Below are positions 52,322-61,370 of a stretch of 64,000 bases of DNA, in pieces. Location: positions 434,001 through 498,000 of the forward strand of contig NZ_LMFO01000029.1 in the NCBI RefSeq assembly GCF_001426865.1. The letters run 5' to 3'. How positions within the stretch are numbered: position 1 is the first letter of the stretch; each line of letters starts with the position of its first letter. The notes below the pieces were generated by a model. The model made no database searches. It was not told where the DNA came from and saw only the letters and a program-made list of their open reading frames with translations. The DNA comes from Paenibacillus sp. Root52. GTDB lineage: Bacteria > Bacillota > Bacilli > Paenibacillales > Paenibacillaceae. The position numbers and the translations under genes were made by a program.

Positions 52322-53269
52322 TTATACGGGGCTGTGTCGCAGCTCATTTTCTGGCCTCAAACGAATGTTCAATTCCTCGTCTCTTGGGCATATGAGCTTG
52401 CCATCAACGACATCAAGCCTGGCAGCTTGAATCGAAGAACGACGAGCCGGCTCACTAGCATGGTCGACACCTTCAACACGGTCAGGATGAGTAAAATAGA
52501 AAATATAGGCTTCGTTATCCTGAACAACCACATCAGCATGCAGACCGATTACACCATCATCCATTCGAACTCCGGGTTGATAGAGAATCCGATTGTTCCA
52601 CTCCCACTGCTCTAGATCATCCGAGCGATAAACGGCTTGTCCGCGCCACTCGTCCACAATCATCCAATACGAATCGCGGAATCGAAACACATTAGGGCCT
52701 TCATGAGCTGAACCTGTTATTACAGGGCCAATGACATCCCAGTGATAGAGATCAGAGCTGTCAGCTGCATAGGTATGAGCACCATTGGCTTCGTCTTTGT
52801 ACCACATGCGAAAGCGTCCATCAGGAAGTGGGTAGATGCAAGCGTCTATGACACGATCAGAGCTAAGCTTCAATGTGCCATGGAATGTCCAGGCCAACAG
52901 ATCAGGACTAGTGTAATGCAAGAGGTGGCGAGAATGACCTGCCCAATCATGAGGTACGCCTTGGATGTAGCTGACATACATATGATATATTCCATCATGC
53001 CAAAAAATCTCTGGTGCCCAGAACGTATTATGTCCCCACTCATGCTCTAGGCCGGTTAAGGTACCTCGATATGTCCAAGACTGTCCTCCATCCAATGAAG
53101 AAGCTACGCCTAGATCTGTACCGTGAACCCAAGCGAACTTGGGGCCGCCTGCCGTAGCTCTGCGATTGGTGTAGATCATCCACCACGCTTGTTCCACATG
53201 ATTCCATACAACAACGGGGTCGGCAGCACCGTCATAAATGGGATCTCGAAATAAAGGTGCACTCATCAT
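52322..53269 (-). CDS. Five-bladed beta-propeller glycoside hydrolase (GH43/GH117-like), 315 aa
   Basis: Starts after TAGGAGGC at the ATG at 53269 (or 53266). FRDPIYDGAADPVVVWN holds the first-blade Asp, FWAPEIFWHDGIYHMYVSYI gives the central W-A-P-E block, and SSDRVIDACIYPLPDGRFRMWYKDE and GSAHEGPNVFRFRDSYWMIVDEW supply the other conserved acidic positions. These features mark the GH43/68/117 clan; the substrate cannot be read. No signal peptide, so the enzyme is cytosolic. Confidence 0.82.
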   Translation of the reverse strand: MMSAPLFRDPIYDGAADPVVVWNHVEQAWWMIYTNRRATAGGPKFAWVHGTDLGVASSLDGGQSWTYRGTLTGLEHEWGHNTFWAPEIFWHDGIYHMYVSYIQGVPHDWAGHSRHLLHYTSPDLLAWTFHGTLKLSSDRVIDACIYPLPDGRFRMWYKDEANGAHTYAADSSDLYHWDVIGPVITGSAHEGPNVFRFRDSYWMIVDEWRGQAVYRSDDLEQWEWNNRILYQPGVRMDDGVIGLHADVVVQDNEAYIFYFTHPDRVEGVDHASEPARRSSIQAARLDVVDGKLICPRDEELNIRLRPENELRHSPV

Positions 53270-53557
53270 TACGCCTCCTATCGAATAAAAGCAGAATAAT
53301 TTCAATCAACTAAGACATGTCTTCAATCTATCCTATTAGAAAATAAATGGAATTACAATATGGATACTCCAATTGGTAAGAAATAATATTTATATTAATT
53401 TAAAGATACAGCGAAATTACATATTATGTAGTAGTCCTCCTGACTTTCTTTTAGTAAAACATCATGTACGATGGAAAGGAAAAATATGCTAATATTTATC
53501 TTAGTTAGGAATGAGTAGATGTTTATCAATCATTACGATGTCATAGGAGAGATGAAA

Positions 53558-54004
53558 ATGATTCAGACGAGATTGAATCAATTAGGTATTGTATTGCCAC
53601 AAGCCAGTGCACCTGCAGCCAAGTATGCAAACGCAGTCATTGTGAATGGAATCATGTACGTATCAGGCAAAGGGCCAAACACGGAAGAACGCGGCAAGCT
53701 GGGAGCAGATTTTACAACAGAGCAAGGATATGATTTTGCTCGAAATGCAGGCATTGAGGTTTTGGCTGTCGTTCAGGACGTGCTCGGCTCACTTGATCGC
53801 GTCAAACGTGTCATCAAAGTGCAAGGTTTTATTAACGCTACTGCTTCTTATCAGGAACATCACAAAGTGCTGAATGGCTTTTCGGATCTCATGATGGATG
53901 TATTTGAAGAACGCGGGGTTCATGCTCGTTCTGTATTTGGAGCCGTGTCTGTCAGAGATAACTTGCCTTTGATTATTGATTCTATTTTTGAGGTTGAGCA
54001 ATAA
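53558..54004 (+). CDS. RidA/YjgF-family protein (YjgH-like branch), 148 aa
   Basis: The family fold is shown by AVIVNGIMYVSGKGP, GKLGADFTTEQGYDFARNAGIEVLAVVQDVLGSLDRVKRVIKVQGFINAT and FEERGVHARSVFGAVSVRDNLPLIIDSIFE. The R-x-x-V/F-G near the C-terminus matches the enamine/imine deaminase Arg of RidA. The longer N-terminus (RLNQLGIVLPQASAPAAKYANA) is that of the UK114-like_1 subgroup. The ATG at 53558 sits six bases after AGGAGAG. Confidence 0.88.
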   Translation: MIQTRLNQLGIVLPQASAPAAKYANAVIVNGIMYVSGKGPNTEERGKLGADFTTEQGYDFARNAGIEVLAVVQDVLGSLDRVKRVIKVQGFINATASYQEHHKVLNGFSDLMMDVFEERGVHARSVFGAVSVRDNLPLIIDSIFEVEQ

Positions 54005-54051
54005 AGCTTAACGAAAGCGACGAATCATATTCTTAGCTGAAGCCTGTAGTC

Positions 54052-54067
54052 TTACATTTTAATGTAA
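54052..54067. promoter_or_regulatory. Perfect 7-2-7 palindrome before the kinase-methyltransferase operon
   Basis: TTACATT and AATGTAA are separated by TT, 36 bases before the first start codon. It is the only strong dyad in the 100-base spacer and a likely operator of the five-gene operon. Confidence 0.5.
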
Positions 54068-54103
54068 ACGGTTCATAACACGGTTAGTTGGGGAGAGACG
54101 CTC

Positions 54104-54916
54104 ATGAGACTACTAGGTCAAGGTAACACCGCTGATGTATATGAATATTCGCCTACTCAAATTATGAAGCTGTACAAAATGGGTTATCCATTGGATGCGG
54201 TTCAAAGAGAGTTTCGAATTACAAAGTTAGTTCGTGAAAAGGGATTAAATGTACCTCAAGTTGAGTCGTTTGTGGAAAGTGAGGGACGTAACGGCATCGT
54301 ATTCGAGCGGATTGAGGGTAGTACAATGTTGTTGCTTATGATCCAGCAGGCTCAATTAATTGAGGAGCTGTCAGCGCGTTTGGCACGTTGTCATTATGAT
54401 CTACATTCTCTAGCTGATCATGAGGGAACGCTCCCAGTACAGAAAGAGATATTGATAGGTTCAATTCACCGTGCTCCACTCCTGTCAGATCAAGATAAAG
54501 AACGAATTATTATGTATATAGCGAGCCTGCCTGAGCGCCAGCAGATTTGTCATGGGGACTTTCACCATGATAATGTCATGTATAGTGAAGCCAAAGATCA
54601 ACTTTGGTTGATTGACTGGATGACAGGGATGTCGGGCGATCCAGCGGGTGATGTCGCTCGGAGTTGGGTAATATTAATGAGCGGATCATTGCCTGAAGAT
54701 GTCGACCCTACGATGAAGTTAGGTTTCGAGGCATCTCGCAATACGTTGGTAGATCGGTATATCCAACATTATTTACAAATCTCCGGCTTACGTTGGGAGG
54801 ACATAGACGCGTGGGTCTTACCTGTTGCAGCTGCTCGACTGGATGAACACTTATCGGAACGAGAGGCCGAGCGAGTGCTTACTTTTATACACGATCGTCT
54901 GATTCTGTTAGACTGA
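54104..54916 (+). CDS. Aminoglycoside-phosphotransferase-like small-molecule kinase, 270 aa
   Basis: APH fold. The N-lobe is LGQGNTADVYEYSPTQIMKLYK (Gly-rich loop and ATP Lys). The catalytic loop is C-H-G-D-F-H-H-D-N and the metal-binding motif is LWLIDWMTG. The substrate is unknown; this family also includes choline, homoserine and macrolide kinases. GGGGAGAG precedes the ATG. First gene of a tight five-gene plus-strand operon, 33 bases before the large methyltransferase. Confidence 0.88.
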   Translation: MRLLGQGNTADVYEYSPTQIMKLYKMGYPLDAVQREFRITKLVREKGLNVPQVESFVESEGRNGIVFERIEGSTMLLLMIQQAQLIEELSARLARCHYDLHSLADHEGTLPVQKEILIGSIHRAPLLSDQDKERIIMYIASLPERQQICHGDFHHDNVMYSEAKDQLWLIDWMTGMSGDPAGDVARSWVILMSGSLPEDVDPTMKLGFEASRNTLVDRYIQHYLQISGLRWEDIDAWVLPVAAARLDEHLSEREAERVLTFIHDRLILLD

Positions 54917-54949
54917 TTCATTGACATTACATAACGAGGTGAAAGTTGT

Positions 54950-57085
54950 ATGCTGCAATCATTAGAAGCCATTCAATTATTCAGATCAGAACACATCATA
55001 GAGGCAGAGCAGCAGCCCTGGCTGAAACTGCTTGTGGAAGCAGAGCAAGTGAACATTAATCTTGAACGTATTCATTCGATAGCGGAGCTTGAAGAAACGA
55101 ATCTCGTTTTGGATTATGTGGAACGCACGCTTCAGGTGCTGGATCGACTTGAAGTGTCGTTTTGGGTGCGTGAAATTGTGGAGGAAGTGCTGGCTTGGTC
55201 AGAAATTGCTAAAGCGGGATCGATGAACCAACGCCGTGCTTGGCAGAGAGCGGGTATCAATCTATTCGTGCATAACATCGGTTCTGCACAATTGTACGAT
55301 CTGTACCACAGCAAGGGTCACAACACCAATCATCACACGACACGATATGAGATTATTCGAACGCTAATTGCAACCCACGGACTCGTGGGTCAGTATATCC
55401 GTGGGGAAATTCCTTTTGCTGAGAACACACCGCTGCATGCGTTTATTACAAAAGGGTGGCTGTCAGAGAATGAGCTTCATACCATACTCATGACATTGAA
55501 CGAATGCATTATTGCTGGCGTTAATTCTGAATTGTGGCAACAGGTGGGTAGCGAAGTGCAAGAAATTATAGGCTGGGTTGTGACGGAGCCAGATCATCCG
55601 GATTGGGCAATGAAGGAGCGGTTGTCTCGTTTGAGAAGTGCTTCAATCCGCAGAGGTGAGGATGTATATTCCGCTTATCAAGCAATACAAGCTGAGTGGG
55701 ATATAGAACAGGCACTATTGCCATTAGAACACCGAACCTTGTGGTATGTAGAGTCCGCGTTGCAGGACTTTTCATTGCAGGAGATGATTAAGGTTCTGCT
55801 GCTGACCATACATCGAGTCCCGATCCAATCACTAGCGCCTAATGTTACCACGCCTACCGACGAACGTCCTGTTTCGCTAGTTCAACACATTAGCTTCGAA
55901 CCCTTGATGAACAGCATGTATTACGACTACAAAGGCGTTAAGAAACTGAATGTGTATAAGAAAAGAATGATTGAAAAGTATCTGGATCAGTGGTCATGGG
56001 CGCAGATTGAATCAGATCAAGAGATCGTATATCCTCATTTGACTCATCGGGTAGAGCACAATCCTGAATTACCGGATACCGTATTTGTGAATTTTGAATT
56101 TTCGCCGGCTGCCGAGAAGTTAATTGCCTTCTGTATTGAAGCAGAGAAATCACCCTTGTATGACAAGGCTGTGCTGCTGTTATTTGATCTGTTTGGATTA
56201 CGGCGTGATGCTTATGATCGATTTCATAATGAAGAGACGTATCTTGCAGATATGAATAGCTCGGGTGACTACAAAAAAGTTCTGCTCGATTATATGGTAG
56301 GCAAACGGGTGTTAGATATCGGCCCAGGTGGTGGGGTATTACTGGACTTGATTGAACAGGAGAAGCCTGAGCTGGAGCCGATTGGAATTGATATCTCAAC
56401 AAATGTAATTGAAGCGTTAGAGCGTAAGAAGCAGCTGGAAGGTCATCGCTGGCAGGTCATGAAAGGGGATGCACTTCAGTTGCATCAATACGTACAGCCA
56501 GGGACGGTGGATACTGTAATTTTCTCATCGATTCTACATGAATTGTATTCCTATATTGAACAGGATGGTCGAAAATTCAATCAGGATACGGTGATTGCTG
56601 CTCTTCAAAGCTCGTTTAACGTGTTATCTCCTGGTGGGCGCATCCTTATCCGTGATGGCATCATGTCCGAACCTGTAGATCAGATGCGTCGCATTCGGTT
56701 TCTTGAGCCTGACGGGATACGTTGGTTGGAACGATATACGCAGGACTTCCAAGGACGGAAGATAACGTATGAAGCATTGTCTGAGGATGAGGTGCTGCTT
56801 CCGATCAATGATGCGATGGAGTTTCTGTACACATACACTTGGGGTGAGGAAGCCTATGTGCACGAGATTCAGGAGCAATTTGGCGTATTTACACCATCTG
56901 CCTACGAGCAATGTATTCGTGAGGCGTTGGGCGATGAAGCGCAGATCATTACATTGCAGCATTTCCTGCAACAGGGATACACAGAAGCACTTAGCGGACG
57001 AATTGAATTCATGGATGAACAAGGGCGTGAGACTTCACTGCCAGATAGCACCTGCCTAATCGTGATCGAGAAGAGAAGGGATTGA
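54950..57085 (+). CDS. Class I SAM-dependent methyltransferase with a long N-terminal region, 711 aa
   Basis: The methyltransferase domain occupies about 445-620: motif I V-L-D456-I-G-P-G-G-G, motif II PIGIDIS, VMKGDALQLH, and the post-I strand VDTVIFSSILHELYSY, then LSPGGRILIRDG. The first 440 residues are mainly helical with no recognised domain, and about 90 more follow. Few bacterial methyltransferases are this long. GAGGTGAAAG precedes the ATG. Seven bases separate it from the phosphatase gene. Substrate unknown. Confidence 0.82.
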   Translation: MLQSLEAIQLFRSEHIIEAEQQPWLKLLVEAEQVNINLERIHSIAELEETNLVLDYVERTLQVLDRLEVSFWVREIVEEVLAWSEIAKAGSMNQRRAWQRAGINLFVHNIGSAQLYDLYHSKGHNTNHHTTRYEIIRTLIATHGLVGQYIRGEIPFAENTPLHAFITKGWLSENELHTILMTLNECIIAGVNSELWQQVGSEVQEIIGWVVTEPDHPDWAMKERLSRLRSASIRRGEDVYSAYQAIQAEWDIEQALLPLEHRTLWYVESALQDFSLQEMIKVLLLTIHRVPIQSLAPNVTTPTDERPVSLVQHISFEPLMNSMYYDYKGVKKLNVYKKRMIEKYLDQWSWAQIESDQEIVYPHLTHRVEHNPELPDTVFVNFEFSPAAEKLIAFCIEAEKSPLYDKAVLLLFDLFGLRRDAYDRFHNEETYLADMNSSGDYKKVLLDYMVGKRVLDIGPGGGVLLDLIEQEKPELEPIGIDISTNVIEALERKKQLEGHRWQVMKGDALQLHQYVQPGTVDTVIFSSILHELYSYIEQDGRKFNQDTVIAALQSSFNVLSPGGRILIRDGIMSEPVDQMRRIRFLEPDGIRWLERYTQDFQGRKITYEALSEDEVLLPINDAMEFLYTYTWGEEAYVHEIQEQFGVFTPSAYEQCIREALGDEAQIITLQHFLQQGYTEALSGRIEFMDEQGRETSLPDSTCLIVIEKRRD

Positions 57086-57092
57086 CACATGC

Positions 57093-57674
57093 ATGAGCAA
57101 CGATGTCTTGACGACGTTGTATTTTGTAAGACACGCAGAATCCGAGTATGTGGAAGGGCTAGAACGTGAACGTGGATTGACAGAACAAGGTAAGCATGAT
57201 GCCGAGACGGTCTCATGCTTACTTCTTCATGAGAGTATTAATCTATTTTATTCAAGTCCATATAAGCGCGCGCTGGATACCGTTCAAAGGCTGGCAGGCG
57301 AAGTGGGAGCTGAGATCGTAACCATTGAAGACTTGCGTGAGCGTGCGCTATCCAGTTCCAATGTGCGGCATACCAACTTTCAATCAGCTAAGCGTAAGCT
57401 GTACGAAGATCGCTCATTCGCCTTTCCAGGTGGTGAATCCAGCATTCAAGCTCAGCAGCGTGCAGTTCAAGCAATATCAGACATCTTGGAACGGCATTCT
57501 GGGCAAAAGATTGTGATCGGCACACATGGGGATGTAATGACCCTGATCTTCAATTATTATGACGAATCCTATGATTATGGCTTCTGGGGAAGCACCTCGA
57601 TGCCAGATATTTATAAGCTGGAGTTTAATAAAGATCATAAGCTCATGTACGTAAGTCGGTTATGGGAGCCCTAA
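57093..57674 (+). CDS. Histidine phosphatase superfamily protein, 193 aa
   Basis: The phospho-acceptor motif is LYFVRHAES (R-H-x-E), followed by RERGLTEQGKHDAETV, FYSSPYKRALDTVQ (second Arg) and the second catalytic His in IVIGTHGDVM. These make it a phosphoglycerate-mutase-like phosphatase. It lies in the operon with an APH-type kinase, so the two could act on the same phosphorylated compound. The ATG at 57093 has GAAGGGA upstream. Confidence 0.9.
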   Translation: MSNDVLTTLYFVRHAESEYVEGLERERGLTEQGKHDAETVSCLLLHESINLFYSSPYKRALDTVQRLAGEVGAEIVTIEDLRERALSSSNVRHTNFQSAKRKLYEDRSFAFPGGESSIQAQQRAVQAISDILERHSGQKIVIGTHGDVMTLIFNYYDESYDYGFWGSTSMPDIYKLEFNKDHKLMYVSRLWEP

Positions 57675-57700
57675 TACTTAGAAGTAGAGAGGAGATAGTA

Positions 57701-58369
57701 ATGAAAACTACATTTCTTAATCATACATACACCATCGAAGATATAGACGTTTCACCTTTACAGGGGCAAACCTATTGCATATTTGATCTCGAAGGAACTG
57801 GTATTCTACCTGATCGAGAAAGTGTGACGCAATTTGGAGCGATGTTATTCAACAATCGTGACCAACTACATGAGACATTCTCGACATTATCACGTGCAGA
57901 AAAACCGATTCCGCAAGCCGTTGCGCAATTAACGGGCATTACCAATGAGGATATGATAACGGCTCCCTCATTTATAGAAGCCTTTCATGCCTTTACCGAT
58001 TTCATCGGAGATCGTGTGCTTGTAACACAAGCGGGATATGAATATGATTTGCCGATTTTAAGACGTCATTGTGAGCTGTATGGACTGCCGATGTTTAACA
58101 ATGATGTGCTGGATACCAAAGCTATGTTTACATACATCCATCCTGAGATAACGGAAGTGATCTCTACGGATTTCCTGATTCAATACTATAGCTTGCATAC
58201 AGAAGGCATTCAGAGACATGATGCACTCGCAGATTGTACCATTATCGCACTCATATTCGAACGTATTTTAGAAGAATACCGGGTGCTTGGTTTGAACGAA
58301 TTTACAGCCGATCCTGCTCGCTCAATGAAAAGATTTGTCATACCAGAGATGTATCTGAATGATAACTAG
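57701..58369 (+). CDS. DEDDh 3'-5' exonuclease (DnaQ-like), 222 aa
   Basis: ExoI is IFDLEGTGILPDRESVTQFGA (D-x-E), ExoII is in the VTQAGYEYDLPILRRHCELYG block (Asp), and ExoIII is RHDALADCTIIAL (H-D-A-x-x-D). All four acidic residues and the His are present, so it should be an active nuclease on DNA or RNA 3' ends. GAGGAGA lies before the ATG at 57701. The next gene starts 16 bases after the stop. Confidence 0.9.
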   Translation: MKTTFLNHTYTIEDIDVSPLQGQTYCIFDLEGTGILPDRESVTQFGAMLFNNRDQLHETFSTLSRAEKPIPQAVAQLTGITNEDMITAPSFIEAFHAFTDFIGDRVLVTQAGYEYDLPILRRHCELYGLPMFNNDVLDTKAMFTYIHPEITEVISTDFLIQYYSLHTEGIQRHDALADCTIIALIFERILEEYRVLGLNEFTADPARSMKRFVIPEMYLNDN

Positions 58370-58385
58370 GGGACGAACTGAAGTG

Positions 58386-59306
58386 ATGAACCAACTGACG
58401 ATGAGAAGTGCTGGATGGATCTTTTTTGTGTCCTATGTCATGGGCATTTTGTTCACGGCGTGGATTAGTTCGAAAGGCAGTCCACATCACGATAATCTAA
58501 TGTTATTTCTCGCATATGTAGCAGTTGGTCAAATCGTACTCAACGTGATACCAGCTGTGATCTGGTGTCGATACCGAAAAATATCTCTTCGAACTGCATT
58601 TAGGCTACATAAAGTTTCTTTGCGGAATATCATCCTGTCTTTGTTGATATTTGCTCTAAGTCAGATTATCTTGCTGTTTTTCCACCAGATTACCGAGGTT
58701 GTCTCTCAATGGTTAGGGGTTTCTTATGCAACATCGCATTATCCGATTGCGGACTCTCTGTTTTCCTTAGGTATTCTCTTATTAAGCATCGGGATCATTC
58801 CTCCGATCTGTGAAGAGTTGTTGTTTCGGGGCGTTTTGCTGAGCGGTTATGGCAAACGGGGGTTGTGGTTCGCAGCAATGGTTAGTTCTTTTCTGTTCGC
58901 TTTGTTCCACGACAACCCCTACCGATTAATTGAACTATTCGGAGCGGCCCTGGTTTCAGCTATCATCGTCATTCGCTCAGGCTCCATCATCCCAGGCATT
59001 ATTGTTCATATGATCACGAACTCCACGTATGTAATTAGCTCATACATCCAGGGAGGAGATATGCTGGAGGGGATTACTACTTCTGAAGGACCGAGCCTAT
59101 CCATTCTGCTGTTGACGGGTTTTGCCTCATTCATTACTTTCATGATCTGCAGATGGTTATATACTCGGTTTGATCATCCTGAGACGGGAGTAAGAGCGAA
59201 GAGGGCTGGTGCTACTGCCGGAATCCGTTCGTTGGCTTGGATTATACCGATCCTGCTATCTATAGTCGTGTTTGTTATCAAGTTTTGGATAGGACAATCT
59301 GCTTGA
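58386..59306 (+). CDS. CPBP-family intramembrane metalloprotease (Abi/CAAX type), 306 aa
   Basis: About eight membrane helices. The conserved motifs are E-E-L-L-F-R-G (motif 1), F-A-L-F-H-D (motif 2) and H-M-I-T-N (motif 3), all with the expected Glu and His residues. Members process prenylated or other membrane peptides and in some cases give bacteriocin self-immunity. The ATG at 58386 is chosen; the ATG at 58359 overlaps the exonuclease stop and is possible. It closes the operon before a strong terminator. Confidence 0.87.
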   Translation: MNQLTMRSAGWIFFVSYVMGILFTAWISSKGSPHHDNLMLFLAYVAVGQIVLNVIPAVIWCRYRKISLRTAFRLHKVSLRNIILSLLIFALSQIILLFFHQITEVVSQWLGVSYATSHYPIADSLFSLGILLLSIGIIPPICEELLFRGVLLSGYGKRGLWFAAMVSSFLFALFHDNPYRLIELFGAALVSAIIVIRSGSIIPGIIVHMITNSTYVISSYIQGGDMLEGITTSEGPSLSILLLTGFASFITFMICRWLYTRFDHPETGVRAKRAGATAGIRSLAWIIPILLSIVVFVIKFWIGQSA

Positions 59307-59333
59307 TAAGAGTGATTTGATTAAATAAAATAA

Positions 59334-59363
59334 AGGCTATCAGAACCTACCTGATAGCCTAAA
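59334..59363. terminator. Bidirectional terminator between CPBP and TetR genes
   Basis: Perfect stem AGGCTATCAG / CTGATAGCCT, flanked by A-rich and T/A-rich sequence. Confidence 0.8.
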
Positions 59364-59427
59364 TAACCGTATGTCTGTTTACTAAACTTTTCAGACTCAA
59401 ATATCTTTATTCGGTAAGTCCTCTAAG

Positions 59428-60063
59428 TTAGTCCTCATTACAAGCGTAACGCAACAGCATGCCCACCAATTGCTCCGTCATTTGCTCATTCGGTGGAGAA
59501 AGTTCAGTTGAACGCCGTGTGACCATCTTCTGAAGTGCACCCATCATCACCGTGAATATAAACTGAGCAAGCTGAAGTAGAGAAGAGGCATGCTTAATGC
59601 TGCCGTCAGCGACCCCTGCATTAAGCACATCTAACAGAAAGTGATTTTCTTTACCCATCTGATTGAATCGATCATACGTTTCTCTCAATTCAGGAGTGAA
59701 ATCATACACCTCATAGTTGATGTCAAATAGTTGAATGAATCGGATATGATCCGGATGGTTCCGCGCAAAGCTGATCCAGGCATGAAGCATGGCTTCGAGC
59801 TGTTCACGACCATTTAACTCTGTACTGCCTGAGAGACTAACATGATCCGTTAAATTCACAACCAATTGCATTTGAATAGTGAGAAGCAGCTCATCGAGCG
59901 ACTGAAAGTGCTTATAAAAGGTTACGCGGCTTAGCTCTGCCTTGGAGCAAACGTCCTTAATCTTCACCTGAAGCAGTCCGTGCTTCAAAAAGAGCTCTTT
60001 GCCTGCTGCGATCAGGTCATCACGATGTTTATTTCTAATCTGTTGATGCCAGTTTTCATTCAC
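59428..60063 (-). CDS. TetR/AcrR-family regulator, 211 aa
   Basis: The N-terminal HTH is RDDLIAAGKELFLKHGLLQVKIKDVCSKAELSRVTFYKHFQSLDEL, and the C-terminal helical ligand domain follows. GTG at 60063 overlaps the MFS stop (GTGAATGA), so the two are translationally coupled. The frame is open further upstream into the MFS gene. Coupling suggests it represses the efflux gene and itself. Confidence 0.9.
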   Translation of the reverse strand: MNENWHQQIRNKHRDDLIAAGKELFLKHGLLQVKIKDVCSKAELSRVTFYKHFQSLDELLLTIQMQLVVNLTDHVSLSGSTELNGREQLEAMLHAWISFARNHPDHIRFIQLFDINYEVYDFTPELRETYDRFNQMGKENHFLLDVLNAGVADGSIKHASSLLQLAQFIFTVMMGALQKMVTRRSTELSPPNEQMTEQLVGMLLRYACNED

Positions 60064-61258
60064 TAGTAGTTTGTAATCCTTTCTTGGACCGACGTGCATT
60101 GAGCGTTAGCGATAGTGCAGCAAGAAGCATAATTGCACCAAAAATATACGGGAAGTTCAAGTTTTTGTCAAACAATAGTCCTGCAACAAGTGGCCCAAAT
60201 ACAGTACCTAAACTGGAATACGTCGTATTTAAACCCGAAGCGTATCCTTGTCGATCCCCGGCGTTTTTGGAAATGAGTGTACTGACTGACGGCCGTAAAA
60301 ATGCATTAAAAGCAAAAAATAACGCAGAAGCGAACAAGAGATACACTAAGTTGACCTTAATTAACATAAGTAGTAGTGCAATCGGCGCCATAATTAGAGA
60401 GAGTCGAATAAGCTTGATTTCGCCGATTCTTCGCACTGACCAATCAAGCAGCCAGATCTGAACGACGATACCAATGATGGCTCCCATGGTAATAATAATG
60501 GAGATCGTTGCAGCGTCGAAGCCATATTTTTGCTCTGCAAAAAGAGAGAATACAGTCTCATAACTCATCAGACCAAAGGTCATCACGAGAAGCAGAAGCA
60601 AATACTTGAAGTAAGGAACTTGAAATGAGCTCCAGATGTGCTTGCCCAGATGATTACCTTTCTCCTTCGTCTGAGGAAGGGTTCTTTTCTCCGGAGGTAA
60701 TGTCTCTGGCAGAAGTAGAGTAAGCATACCTGCGACAAGCCCCAGACCAGCCGCGAAGAAATAGGGCATACGAATGCCCATCTCAGCGATGAAGCCGCCA
60801 AGACCAGGTCCGAGAACCATACCCAGATTCATGGCTGCACCGAAATAGCCCATCCCTTTGGCACGCGTCTCTGGGGTCGTAATATCGGCGACATATGCGA
60901 GGTTGGCTGGAACCATCAAGCCTAAGCTGATTCCACCAATAAAACGTGCGATGTATAGAAGCGGCAACGACGTGGATAGGGCAAATATGATATCCGAAAC
61001 AACGGAGAGAAACATGCCGGCAATGATTAATTTTTTGCGACCAAAGCGATCAGCCCATTGTCCACCAAGCGGTGAAAATAAAAATTGAGCCGCCCCAAAG
61101 GCAGCTACCAAAAATCCAGCGACTGTACCTCCCGCATGAAATAACTTCAAATACTCTGGCAATATGGGGATAAGCATACCCTGCCCTAATAAAGCGATAA
61201 ACAGATTTAACATTAGAATCAAAAGCGGGAAACGAACAGATTTTGGCAATGTACCCAT
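60056..61258 (-). CDS. MFS drug efflux transporter (NorA/Bmr/TetA type), 400 aa
   Basis: Twelve membrane helices. Motif A is GGQWADRFGRKKLIIAG after TM2, and the antiporter motif C is FGAAMNLGMVLGPGLGGFIAEM in TM5, so it is a drug/proton antiporter. NH2 motif FIALLGQGMLIPILPEYL fits Bmr/NorA. AAAGGAGA lies upstream of the ATG. The TetR gene follows with overlap. Confidence 0.93.
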   Translation of the reverse strand: MGTLPKSVRFPLLILMLNLFIALLGQGMLIPILPEYLKLFHAGGTVAGFLVAAFGAAQFLFSPLGGQWADRFGRKKLIIAGMFLSVVSDIIFALSTSLPLLYIARFIGGISLGLMVPANLAYVADITTPETRAKGMGYFGAAMNLGMVLGPGLGGFIAEMGIRMPYFFAAGLGLVAGMLTLLLPETLPPEKRTLPQTKEKGNHLGKHIWSSFQVPYFKYLLLLLVMTFGLMSYETVFSLFAEQKYGFDAATISIIITMGAIIGIVVQIWLLDWSVRRIGEIKLIRLSLIMAPIALLLMLIKVNLVYLLFASALFFAFNAFLRPSVSTLISKNAGDRQGYASGLNTTYSSLGTVFGPLVAGLLFDKNLNFPYIFGAIMLLAALSLTLNARRSKKGLQTTSE

Positions 61259-61277
61259 GAACGTATATTTCTCCTTT

Positions 61278-61311
61278 GTTTACACAGTGTTAACCTTTAC
61301 GATATGTAAAC
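61278..61311. promoter_or_regulatory. Inverted repeat upstream of the MFS/TetR operon
   Basis: GTTTACA (61278-61284) and TGTAAAC (61305-61311) face each other about 20 bases apart in the short divergent region before the MFS start. A candidate TetR operator. Confidence 0.45.
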
Positions 61312-61370
61312 CATAGTAATGCAGTATAATTGATTTTGTAAATCATTTTTTTGGGGAAGGATGAGCTTTA

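Noticed and set aside
55938-56402. 154-codon minus-strand frame within the methyltransferase gene
   Set aside because: Shadow of the real coding strand; no ribosome site or plausible product.
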